A DNA stretch of 64,000 nt, from the NCBI GenBank assembly GCA_900315345.1, contig OMYP01000012.1, forward strand, positions 1-64,000. Reading direction: 5' to 3'. A program made the position numbers and the translations under genes. Below are positions 7,483 through 16,000 of this stretch, in pieces. Below the pieces are notes generated by a model. That model saw nothing but the letters and a program-made list of their open reading frames with translations, made no database searches and was not told where the DNA came from. The first letter of the stretch is position 1. The number at the start of each line of letters is the position of its first letter. Source of the DNA: an uncultured Selenomonadales bacterium. Lineage in GTDB: Bacteria; Bacillota; Negativicutes; Acidaminococcales; Acidaminococcaceae.

Positions 7483-8703
7483 TTAATACACCACCGTTCC
7501 GATGAAGCCTTCCGGCAGGGGCAGCAGTTCATCTCCCTGCTGGAACAGGCGGGCGCCCCAGTTGTTGGCGGCTTTGTCCAGATACTGGCCCTCCAAAATT
7601 TTTTCCAGGTTTTCCGGATCCGTCAACCAGCTGAAACTCACCACCCAGCCCCGGTTGTTTTTGGATTTGCCAAGCAAAAAAGGACTGTTGGCAATGCTTT
7701 CGATGGCCTTGTGGATCTGATCTTCCCCGTAGTTTTCAAACAGGTTGCGAAGCCGTTTCACGAGCCGGGGATACAGGCCGCTGAGTTTTATCTCCAGAGG
7801 CAGCTGGTTCCACGCCATTACTACTTTGCGGAAGGCTTCCGGCAATTTTTCTGTGGGAATCAGTTCCGCATTTTTCTGTTGGGGCTGGGAAGCTTCGGCG
7901 GTGTTGTTTTCGTTGCCGGTTTCGCTTTTCTGCGTTGCGGCTGCCATAACGTTACCGTCGTTGCATTTTTCCATTTCCGTTACCGATGCGGCGATTCCTT
8001 CGCGCGCGCTAGTTGGCATCGCGTCAGCGATATTGGTTTTAGTTTTTTTATTTTTCTTTAACTCTTTTCTTTGCTTCTTTCTTTTCTCGTTTTCTTTTTC
8101 TTTTTTTGCGGAAGCGTTACAGGGCGTTACGGAATCGTTACCGTTCGTTACGGCGGCGTAACATGCAGCCGCGGCGGCATTGGCTTCCGTAACGGCGGCG
8201 CTGCCAGGCGTTGCGGGCTCTGTATGATCTGTAACGGAATCGTTACCGCCCGTTACGGCAGCGTTACATTCCGTTACTGATGCATTACATGTAACGTTTT
8301 TTGCGTTACCGGTAACGCTGTTTCCGTTACCATAAGCCGTTACACCGTTACCTTCCGTAACAGTTGCGTTGTTCTCCGTTACGCAAGCCCCTGCAGTAAC
8401 GCCGTTTTTTTCGCAGGCGGTTACAGTTGTGTGAACGGTAGACGCGTCGCCTTCTTTCTGCCTCTTCCGCCACCGGCGCACCCGGTTCCGGGTCAGCATC
8501 CGCTGGTATTCCAGGCGGATCCGTTTATCGTCCCACTCTTCCGGCGGTTCCCGGTGGACCGTAGTCCAGTCTATGGCTTCTTTCTCCGGCATATAGGAAA
8601 AGGGCGGAAAGCCGGTGCGACCGGCCTCCTTCCACATTTCCTGCAACCATTCCAGCGCTTTTTGGATCAGTCTCATAAAATAGTTTATAAATTGCATATC
8701 CAT
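7483..8703 (-). CDS. Replication-initiator-like protein with VT-repeat linker
   Basis: The protein is 406 residues from the ATG at 8703, chosen for its AGAGGGG ribosome binding site. A longer frame back to 8832 overlaps the sigma gene and is unlikely. An N-terminal part (1-90) with basic helices is followed by a low-complexity linker (about 90-195) built from VTxxN/AVT units, a lysine-rich stretch, and a C-terminal domain (about 285-406) containing KLSGLYPRLVKRLRNLF and WVVSFSWLTDPENLEKILEG. That last pattern resembles phage replisome-organiser C-termini. With the downstream DnaC-like loader it suggests an origin-binding initiator. The repeats in the linker-coding DNA may be its own binding sites. 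Confidence 0.55.
   Translation of the reverse strand: MDMQFINYFMRLIQKALEWLQEMWKEAGRTGFPPFSYMPEKEAIDWTTVHREPPEEWDDKRIRLEYQRMLTRNRVRRWRKRQKEGDASTVHTTVTACEKNGVTAGACVTENNATVTEGNGVTAYGNGNSVTGNAKNVTCNASVTECNAAVTGGNDSVTDHTEPATPGSAAVTEANAAAAACYAAVTNGNDSVTPCNASAKKEKENEKRKKQRKELKKNKKTKTNIADAMPTSAREGIAASVTEMEKCNDGNVMAAATQKSETGNENNTAEASQPQQKNAELIPTEKLPEAFRKVVMAWNQLPLEIKLSGLYPRLVKRLRNLFENYGEDQIHKAIESIANSPFLLGKSKNNRGWVVSFSWLTDPENLEKILEGQYLDKAANNWGARLFQQGDELLPLPEGFIGTVVY
8116..8425. repeat. GTTAC-type short repeat array within the initiator gene
   Basis: In 310 bp there are 21 copies of GTTAC or its complement, most inside CGTTAC/CCGTTAC contexts at irregular 8-20 bp spacing and on both strands. They encode the VT-rich linker. 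Lambda-type phages place their replication origin iterons inside the initiator (O) gene in the same way, so this is a candidate in-gene origin. Confidence 0.6.
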
Positions 8704-8726
8704 AGTTGTTTCCCCTCTATTGAAAA

Positions 8727-9395
8727 TCAGCAGCTGAACGCACCGCTGTGAAAAATGTGATAGCCTTCCAGCAGTTCGCGCAAATGGATCAGGGCCTTGT
8801 TCCGCATTTTTTCCACATACTGGCGGCTGCACTGCAGCTCCTTCGCAATAGCCGCCGCAGTTTTATTCTGGAAGAAAAAGGACCGGAGCATGTTCTTTTC
8901 CCCGGGGCGCAGTTGACGGAATGCGTCTGCAAATGCACGGTCAAATTCGGCAGCCAGCAGTTTCGCATCCGGTTCATCGTTCCGGCTGGCGGCAACGTTA
9001 AAAATACGGTTTTCTTCCTCGTTGGCATCGGTGCTTTGGTTCCGGCGGTTGTGGACACTCTGCCGTGTTATCTGGGTCAGGACCCGGTTACGGATAATTC
9101 GTTTCAGAAGGTAGGGAAGATTCTGGTCACAGGGCGGCTCCGGGTGGGTCATCAGAAATTCCATTACCGCAAGCAAGGCGACGCTGCGGATTTCTTCCGT
9201 CCCTAACCGATCCCGGAAAAAGCAGGTGGTGCATAGCCGTTCAATAAAGGGTTCCGCCTGGGCGCAGAAGAGACGTGCCGCGTTATTGTCGCCCTGCCTG
9301 GCCAGGCGCAGCCATTCGTTCCATGGCGCCGGATTTTGTTGCGGCGCATTTTTGGGCGCGCCACAGTTTACAATGTTTTGTTTTTCCTGTTTCAA
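8727..9395 (-). CDS. RNA polymerase sigma-70-family factor
   Basis: The 222-residue protein starts at TTG (9395), with AAGGAAGG ten bases upstream; no better start is in frame. A region-2-like helical segment spans about 30-110 (EEIRSVALLAVMEFLMTH, then LLKRIIRNRVLTQITRQSV). A region-4 helix-turn-helix near the C-terminus (TAAAIAKELQCSRQYVEKMRNKALIHLREL) would bind -35 elements. It is the first gene of a three-gene minus-strand operon with the initiator-like and loader genes. It may direct transcription of this module, including the divergent amidase cluster, which is inference. The window shows no anti-sigma factor. Confidence 0.75.
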   Translation of the reverse strand: MKQEKQNIVNCGAPKNAPQQNPAPWNEWLRLARQGDNNAARLFCAQAEPFIERLCTTCFFRDRLGTEEIRSVALLAVMEFLMTHPEPPCDQNLPYLLKRIIRNRVLTQITRQSVHNRRNQSTDANEEENRIFNVAASRNDEPDAKLLAAEFDRAFADAFRQLRPGEKNMLRSFFFQNKTAAAIAKELQCSRQYVEKMRNKALIHLRELLEGYHIFHSGAFSC

Positions 9396-9576
9396 TTTTT
9401 GTATTACCTTCCTTTCTTTTTCGGGACGTTAATAGAAACTGCCGATTATGCGAAGAGGTTACAGCATGCAGCCGGTTAGAGCAGCAGTTATTCTGAAAAA
9501 CAGCAGCATCCCGTTAATTTTCTGTCGCTGCGCGACGGGTTCATAGTAGAGGAAAAGCCAGTAAAAATCAAGGGTT

Positions 9577-9700
9577 AGAAGAGTTGGAGAAAAGTTTGTG
9601 CAAAGTTGTAGGAAAGGTGGAAAAAGTGGAATAAAGTTGTAGAAGAGTTGGAGAAAAGTTGGAAAGATTCCAACAGTTTTCCAACTTTTTCCCAACTGCA
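9577..9700. repeat. GTTGGA-rich direct and inverted repeats in the divergent region
   Basis: A 20-bp direct repeat (AGAAGAGTTGGAGAAAAGTT) occurs at 9577-9596 and 9641-9660. Related AAGTTGTAGGAAAGG words lie between them, and an inverted copy (TTTTCCAACTTTTTCCCAAC) follows at about 9677-9696. The 542-bp gap 9396-9937 between the divergent operons holds no credible gene apart from this array and promoter-like AT-rich DNA (TATAATACTT at 9830-9839). It may be an operator cluster or a second set of iterons. Confidence 0.55.
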
Positions 9701-9937
9701 AAAAATGGTGAAAAATTTGTGAAATCATACTGAGACGATTAAAAGTGTAACAAATGAAATACTTTTGGGAGATTAAAAAAATTTATTTTACATTTTTCTG
9801 AAATTTATTGTAATAAATGTTCTATGTGATATAATACTTGCTATCGTGGCGCCTAAAATAATTCGGGTGTATGTATTTGGCATGAACAGGAAAGGCAGGG
9901 ATCTAAAATTAACAGGTATGAGTACACCATTGGTGAA

Positions 9938-10261
9938 GTGATCAAAAGGAAACGCAAGCAGGCGAATCTGTCCCAACACGAACTGGCCCAGGCGATAGGC
10001 GTATCGGCTAATACCGTCTCCAAATGGGAGAACAATTTGGCAAAGCCTGCGCCTGCAAATGCCCGAATGTTGAAAAAGTTTTTTCGCGTTACGATCGGCC
10101 AGAGCAGTCTGACAGTAATGGAAGACAGGCCGCAGGAAATGGCGGTACCTGGTGGGCGTATGCTGCAGAATACACGCAGCGTACGGGAAGAGATGGAAGC
10201 TTTGAACAGACGTGTGCAACAACTGTCAGACATGGTAGGTAAGGCAGAGACTGTTCTGTAA
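9938..10261 (+). CDS. XRE-family helix-turn-helix regulator
   Basis: The 107-residue protein has an N-terminal HTH_3 domain, LSQHELAQAIGVSANTVSKWEN at about residues 11-32, and a C-terminal amphipathic helix (REEMEALNRRVQQLSDM) likely to dimerise. The assigned GTG start has no clear ribosome binding site. The frame is open upstream to 9857, reading RYEYTIGEVIKRKR, which looks coding. The true start may therefore be a rare codon near 9908, behind AAAGGCAGGG, or the 5' end may be frameshifted. It is divergent from the sigma/initiator operon and probably represses one or both sides. Confidence 0.7.
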   Translation: MIKRKRKQANLSQHELAQAIGVSANTVSKWENNLAKPAPANARMLKKFFRVTIGQSSLTVMEDRPQEMAVPGGRMLQNTRSVREEMEALNRRVQQLSDMVGKAETVL

Positions 10262-10309
10262 AACTCAATCGGTAGTCATGGAATTATTTTAGCGACACGT
10301 ACAAAAACA

Positions 10310-10359
10310 ACGCCGCAGTGGTTTCTTAAAGAAATCGCTGCGGCGTATTTTTTTAATTT
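10310..10359 (+). terminator. Rho-independent terminator
   Basis: The long stem ACGCCGCAG...CTGCGGCGT, with inner GGTTTC/GAAATC pairing, is followed by a 13-base T-rich tract. It separates the HTH gene from the amidase cluster. A second small dyad (GAGCCGC/GCGGCTC, 10485-10507) lies in the leader before the amidase. Confidence 0.85.
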
Positions 10360-10525
10360 TTTTGTAATACTTGCGGCTGCAGAAACTTTTTTTGAAAAAA
10401 ATTAAAAAAAATTTGAAACGTTGGTTGCATTTTAGGGGGGTATCGAGACTGTATAAGTGAGGGGCAAAATACGAAAGCAAAAAGAGCCGCTGACAAATGG
10501 CGGCTCCGTAAAGAGAAGGAGAGTG

Positions 10526-11209
10526 ATGAACATGATCGTAGAAAACCCTGTTGTGATTTTGGAAAATAAAATCCGCACCATGGCCATTGAGGCCCGGGGC
10601 GAAATCAAGACCATTTACCTGCACTGGACCGCCGGTTGTTACGGACACGTTTACGACGACTACCACCTGTGCATTGACCGGGACGGAACCGTGTACGTAA
10701 ACTGCAAGTCGTTTACGGAACTTAAGGCCCACACATGGCGGCGGAACACGGAGGCCATCGGCATTGCCCTGTGCTGTGGTGTGGACGCCCGCTGCTGGCT
10801 GCCGGACGGAGCGGAAGGCTACGAATTGGAACACGCCTGTGAAGTGGAGTATTGTTACCGGAACAACGGCGCCCTTATCGACTTCGGTGAAAATCCGCCT
10901 ACAGGAACCCAGATTGAGGTAATGGCCGACCTGGTTGCGATTTTGTGTGAAGAGCTTGAGCTTTCCATTACGCCGGAAACGGTGATGACCCACTGCGAGG
11001 CCGCCTTTGAAGACTGCTACGGCCCCGGCGACGGCGATTCCGACATGCGGTGGGACCTGTGGTTTTTGCCGGATGTGGAAAATTTTGGCCTGCTGGTTCC
11101 CGGAGGCAATCTGATCCGGGGCAAGGCCCAGTTCTACCGCGACCTGTACGAGGAAGGCGTGATAACCCGCTTGTACGAGAAAGATAAGGTGCTGGTGGTG
11201 CAACGGTAG
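10526..11209 (+). CDS. N-acetylmuramoyl-L-alanine amidase (Amidase_2/PGRP fold)
   Basis: The protein is 227 residues from the ATG at 10526, behind GAAGGAGAG. The frame extends to a GTG at 10457 without a ribosome binding site. The zinc-amidase pattern is present: H33 in IYLHWTAGC, an IDRDGTVYVN strand, a second histidine in VMTHCEAAF, and an aspartate in RWDLWFLPD. It cleaves the amide between MurNAc and the stem peptide. There is no signal peptide, so export would need a holin or another route. The downstream YvrJ-like membrane peptide could do that. The layout resembles a phage lysis cassette or a domesticated one. Confidence 0.85.
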   Translation: MNMIVENPVVILENKIRTMAIEARGEIKTIYLHWTAGCYGHVYDDYHLCIDRDGTVYVNCKSFTELKAHTWRRNTEAIGIALCCGVDARCWLPDGAEGYELEHACEVEYCYRNNGALIDFGENPPTGTQIEVMADLVAILCEELELSITPETVMTHCEAAFEDCYGPGDGDSDMRWDLWFLPDVENFGLLVPGGNLIRGKAQFYRDLYEEGVITRLYEKDKVLVVQR

Positions 11210-11274
11210 TTTATATCTGCCGGAATTTTCCGGCAAGAATATAAAAATTATTTTGCGAGAAAGGAGGTGAAAGC

Positions 11275-11499
11275 ATGGCAGCTGTAATGAACGTGGAAAA
11301 GCGCACCCTGTCCATTTCCATTGCCCGGGGGCAGGACGCGGAAGGGAACGCCGTATCCAAAAATTACACGTACAGCAACGTAAAACCCGACGCGGAACCT
11401 GCCAAACTGGCAGCGGTAGGCACAGCGCTGGGCGGTCTCTTCGACAACGAGATCACAGGCCTCACCGTAGTGGAACGGGCATCCCTGGTAAATGAGTGA
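11275..11499 (+). CDS. DUF1659 family small protein
   Basis: This 74-residue soluble protein reads MAAVMNVEKRTLSISI, with a KNYTYSNVKPDA...LAAVGTALGGLF core, as in DUF1659 proteins of Firmicutes. The function is unknown. It has an excellent ribosome binding site (AAAGGAGGTGA) and lies between the amidase and a DUF2922 gene. DUF1659, DUF2922 and YvrJ genes usually travel together in this order, which supports the call and a joint role. Confidence 0.75.
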   Translation: MAAVMNVEKRTLSISIARGQDAEGNAVSKNYTYSNVKPDAEPAKLAAVGTALGGLFDNEITGLTVVERASLVNE

Positions 11500-11515
11500 C
11501 CCGGGTAAACGAAAG

Positions 11516-11540
11516 AGCGGGCGCTGCTGATGCGCCCGCT
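11516..11540. other. Hairpin between DUF1659 and DUF2922 genes
   Basis: A perfect 9-bp stem AGCGGGCGC/GCGCCCGCT encloses a 7-base loop. No T run follows, so it is more likely an mRNA stability or partial attenuation structure than a terminator. Confidence 0.6.
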
Positions 11541-11661
11541 GGTAACAAGGCAGAGAGCGGTGCTGAAGCTTAGCATAAAAGCCGGTTTGACCAATACGCT
11601 CCGGTTTTAGAAAACCGCCTTGCAGTATTAAAATTTTTTTCAAACAAAGGAGGAAACAACC

Positions 11662-11883
11662 ATGAGCTCTGATACCGATCTGGATTTAGTTTTTCGCAAC
11701 GCCGCCGGCAAAAAGGTGATCCTTAACATTGAGGAACCCAAAGCCGGCATTACCAAGGCGGAAATTGACGCGGCCATGGCGGTGGTGGTGAACAACAACA
11801 TCTTCAACACCAGCGGCGGCGACATTGTGGAAGCCGTGGAAGGACGCCTGCGTACCATTACCCTTGACCCCATCGTGGAATGA
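11662..11883 (+). CDS. DUF2922 family small protein
   Basis: The 73-residue protein carries the DUF2922 pattern LDLVFRNAAGKKVILNIEEPK followed by AEIDAAMAVVVNNNIF and a VEGRLRTITLDP end. The ribosome binding site AAAGGAGG is 8 bases upstream. Its molecular function is unknown. It is the third gene of the amidase/DUF1659/DUF2922/YvrJ set and may be structural or regulatory for the membrane peptide that follows 19 bp downstream. Confidence 0.8.
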   Translation: MSSDTDLDLVFRNAAGKKVILNIEEPKAGITKAEIDAAMAVVVNNNIFNTSGGDIVEAVEGRLRTITLDPIVE

Positions 11884-11902
11884 GGGTGAAGGAGGCAGCG
11901 CA

Positions 11903-12073
11903 ATGGACGTGACGGAACTGTTCAGCTTCATTAAAGATTTCGGATTCCCCGTGGTGTTAAGCTGGTTTTTGTTAGTCCGTATGGAAAACAAACTGGCGGG
12001 CCTGACGGATGTGATCAGTGAATTAAGCTGCAACATTGCCTCCCTCAGGGGCGAACCCATAAAAAAGATATAG
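11903..12073 (+). CDS. YvrJ-like small membrane protein
   Basis: The 56-residue product starts at ATG 11903 (GAAGGAGG upstream; the frame extends further 5' without a site). One membrane helix (FGFPVVLSWFLLVRM, about 13-27) is followed by an amphipathic coil with NKLAGLTDVISELSCNIASL. This is the YvrJ pattern and also the topology of small BhlA-type holins. Next to a signal-less amidase a holin-like role is attractive but unproven. Confidence 0.75.
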   Translation: MDVTELFSFIKDFGFPVVLSWFLLVRMENKLAGLTDVISELSCNIASLRGEPIKKI

Positions 12074-12081
12074 TACATAAT

Positions 12082-12119
12082 GAAAACGGGAAACTGTGTG
12101 AAAGCAGTTTCCCGTTTTC
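12082..12119 (+). terminator. Terminator of the amidase cluster
   Basis: A perfect 15-bp inverted repeat (GAAAACGGGAAACTG and its complement) encloses an 8-base loop, just after the YvrJ-like stop codon. The stem ends in TTTTC rather than a long T run. Confidence 0.75.
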
Positions 12120-12230
12120 GTTATGAAACGATGGAATTTATAAAATGCAGATTTTTGCCTAAATTATAAACGCAAAACTATAGTAAGCGTCTTAAAATTA
12201 TGCTACAATAAAAATACGCAAAGTGCTTAC

Positions 12231-12704
12231 CACAGCTGTTTCGCCGTGCAGAACACGAAAGACCTGCATCACGCGCTGACGAAGGATTTGGAGATCCATT
12301 TTGTAGAACTGCCCAAGTGGCACTACAAAAAGGGCGCAAAGATGAAGCGTCTGGAACGCTGGCTTGCGTATTTGTCTTCGAAGACGACTATGGAAGAAAG
12401 GGAGGCGCTGGCAATGGTAGATGAAGATATCCGCACGGCAATGGAAGCAGAAAAAGAATTTGTGCAGGACTACGAGTACATAAGCGCCTATGACCGGCAG
12501 GAAAAGTATTTGCGCGACCAGGAGGCCAGGGAAGCTTTTGTCCGTGAAGAGGGCGAGGCTGCTGGTTTTGCAAAAGGAAAGGTCGAAGGAAAAGCCGAAG
12601 CCAAAAAAGAACTTATCATCGCTTGGCGGAACAAGGGAAAACCTGATTCGGAAATTGCCGAACTGTTAGACATGGATGTGGATGAAGTAAAGCAGATAAA
12701 ATAA
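12231..12704 (+). pseudogene. 5'-truncated Rpn/PDDEXK-type nuclease-transposase relic
   Basis: The frame matches the C-terminal half of Rpn-family (PDDEXK_2, recombination-promoting nuclease) proteins: a DLEIHFVELPKW segment, KMKRLERWLAYLSS, then EREALAMVDEDIRTAM, a charged helix, and a small HTH-like end (GKPDSEIAELLDMDVDEVKQIK). The N-terminal nuclease domain is missing and the only start is a GTG at 12246 without a ribosome binding site. It is therefore probably a dead fragment. Full-length members are about 300 residues, and this is half that. Confidence 0.7.
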
Positions 12705-12802
12705 AATTGTCTGCAAAAATAGTTTAACTGCCAATAGAGCAGTGATTTTGTAAAAAATAATTTCAAATTAAACGGAACGATTGACTTCGGATTTTATGAT
12801 TG

Positions 12803-12844
12803 CACACGCCCGGCTTGCAGAAACAAACTGCAGGCCGTTTTTTT
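12803..12844 (+). terminator. Repeated terminator module (copy A)
   Basis: CGGCTTGCAG and CTGCAGGCCG form the stem, followed by seven Ts. The same 40-bp module, including the upstream TGCACACG and the AGAAACAAA loop, recurs at 39126-39168. The 320-bp gap 12705-13023 contains only this, a TTGTCGC/GCGACAA dyad (12987-13007) and AT-rich DNA. Confidence 0.75.
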
Positions 12845-13023
12845 GCGTAGAAATGAAACCCCAACCTCAAATTTTTCAGTTACTTTCTGTATGTCGCACA
12901 TGTGGCGGCTTGCGGCTATTCTAAGCGTCCGTACTTTTGGACTCTGTTTTTGATATAATTTACATGTGACGATGGAACTGCAACTGTTGTCGCTTTGAAG
13001 GCGACAAGACTTGTGGCAGTAAA

Positions 13024-16000
13024 TCACATCACCAATTTATTTGTGCAGGCGATCATGGCGGCGGGAATGGGACGCTGCAGTTGCCAGATGATATTCATGG
13101 GTCGGGAACCTTCACTGCTTACGAAATCGGCCAGTCCTAAATACATGAAGGGTGCGGTGATGTTTTCGATTTTATCGTATTCCCGCACGAACAGAATTAC
13201 CTTGCTGCCTTGCTCCCGGTGGTACTTATAACGTTGGCCGGTGGGCGAAGCGGCAGAGGTGGTACTCTGACTCTGCCAGTGGAACAGGGTTTCGTTGATG
13301 GAATAATCGTTGTACATGGTGGAGGGGGAGTAATCTTTTTCGCTTTTGATCAGAGTGTTGAGCAACACGTCTACCTTTTTATCCGGAAGCCATTTCACCC
13401 CTTGGCGAATATTGCTTGGGGTCAGGTAATCCAAAGCAGCGAAAATCTGATCGCGGGTGTAATGGCAATGCAAGTCCAGAGGGCAGTCGAAGCCAAGATC
13501 GACCGGGTCGTCCACAAAGGTGATGTGTTCCAAATTATACTGTAGGACGCTAATCATTTCTTCCCACACAATGGTACAATGGGAAAGTTCCTGTAACCTG
13601 CGGATAGCAGTGCATAACTTTCGATCATTTTCCGAAAGATTGCTTTCTATCTTTTCATTGCTATCTTCGCTTGCAAAGGTCTGGAAAAATGTAAAATAAA
13701 ACATCCAGATCATCCGTTTTTCCAGTTCGCTGAATTCGGAAGGTGTCCAGGTTGCGATGGACGGCAACTTTTGTAACAGGAACTGCAGCCAACGGCGACT
13801 GTCGATGGATGCAATGCGAGGCAAAGCACTTGTCAGATAATCACGCTCCGGAACCGCAAAAGAAGGAAGCAAATCAGCCGCTACGCACTCAGCCGCTACG
13901 CACAAAGAAGAAAAGGATGTCTTAGCCACCGAATAAACATGCAACAATGACATATGATAATATTCCGCAAAATTACCGACAGTAATGAGCTCGGTTGCTT
14001 CCTGAGCATAATCTCGCAGTTTTTCGATGAGGGCAGATCTCGTGCTTAACGAAGCTTTAATATTTTTTAAAATAACGTTTTGAGCTTCTTTTTCTAATTG
14101 GATGTAGCAACCGGCAGGAAGGGACGCAAAGCCTTGCTCGATTTCCCGATGCAGGCCCTTACGGGTGCGTTGCAGCAAAGCCGAAAATTTTTCGTCAAAA
14201 CGATATTTCTTATGAGACTGACCAATAAAATCCAAGACGGTAAGACACTCTTTGTCATCAGCTAAACGCAAACCGCGGCCAAGCTGTTGCAGGAAAATGG
14301 TTAATGATTCTGTGGGGCGCAGGAACAAAATGGTATCAATTTCCGGAATGTCCACGCCTTCATTATACAAATCTACAACAAAAATAAATTTTATTTCCCC
14401 GGAAATAAGTTTGCTTCGGGCGCTGCTACGTTCATCATCTGAGCTGTTGCCGGTGAGGCAGATGGAAGGAATGCCTTCGTCATTGAAAAATCGATTCATG
14501 AATTGGGCGTGCTCAATAGAAACGCAAAAACCCACGCCATGAACCAGATTCAAATCGGCGGTATATTTCCGCACAGCCTTCACAACAAGGGACGCACGTT
14601 TTTTTGCTTTGAAGTTATCCAGTACATATATATTGTTCAAATCCTTTACATCATAACCGCCGCGGCTCCAAGTCAACTGGGAAAGATCGGTTCCATCGCT
14701 GACCCCGAAATAATGGAAGGGACAAAGGAGTTTACGCTCAATGGCTTCCGGCAGACGAATCTCCGAAGTAATACGATGGTTAAAATAGTCGGCCACATTT
14801 TTGCCGTCCATACGTTCCGGCGTGGCTGTTAGACCCAGCCAGATTTTGGGCGTAAAATAATTTAACAGTTTTTGATATGAAGAAGCTGCCGCATGATGGA
14901 ATTCGTCTACAATAATATAATCGTAGAAATCGGGAGTGGTTTTGGCTGTCCAGTCTTGAGAATTAAAAGTTTGAATGGACATAAACAAATGGGAAACCTG
15001 GGCAGCGGGTCTATGTGAACCCACAAACAGATCGCCAAAGTTTGCATCTTCTAAGATGCCACGGAAGCAGGAAAGGCTTTGAGACAAAATTTCTTCCCGG
15101 TGCGCAATGAATAACAGTTTATTTGCCTGCCCGGGATGTTGCTTACAGAACCGTTTGTAATCAAAGGCAGCAATGACTGTTTTGCCAGTTCCGGTTGCAG
15201 CAACAATTAAATTTTTGTAGTTGGAACGTAGTGTCCGTTCTGCTTCCATTTCATCCAAAATTTCCTGCTGATACGGATAAGGGTTAATTCTAAAGTGATA
15301 GGTTTCCGGATTTTCAGCAATCAAATACTGCTTGTCGGGTTTATTCTGGTAACGCTCCCGGTATAACGCGGTCTTTAACCGTTCCTTTTGAGACGCGTTA
15401 TAGGTTTCAAATTCCGGAGAATGCCAGTACACATCGAATGTGTGCGACACCTTGTGCATGGTGCTGGCCAAATCTTTTTCGGTAATTTTGACATTCCATT
15501 CCAGGCCGCTGGACATGGCGGGGTTAGACAAGTTGGAAGAACCGATGTAAGCCGTAGTGAAGCCGGTATCTCTGTGGAATACATAGGCTTTGGCGTGGAG
15601 CCTTGTCCGCTTGGTATCATAAGAAATTTTGATTTCCACATTCGGTAGCGCGTTTAATTCTTCGATTGCTTTGAAGTCTGTAGCTCCTAAATAGGATGTG
15701 GTAATAATCCGCAATTTGCCGCCACGCTGGGTAAAGTCCTTTAATGATTCCAGTAATAAACTAAGACCACTCCACTTAATAAACGAAACGAGCATATCAA
15801 TACGGTCACAGGTACTGATCTCTGCTTTGAGTTCGCTAAACATTTGCGGTTCATGTTTGGCTCCAGTAAAAAGAGAAGTTTCAGATAAGGAAGTCTGAGG
15901 ACGGGGAATTCTTGCGCTTGCGTCAATAACACGAATCGTGTTTTGCGAATCCAAAAGAGTCAGCAGCTCTTCGCCATTTTTATCAACAAGCGATTCCTTT

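Noticed and set aside
9459..9728. 89-residue minus-strand ORF rich in FLQL and FPTFLQ
   Set aside because: It is the translation of the AT-rich repeat array between the divergent operons, with no ribosome binding site and no protein-like pattern.
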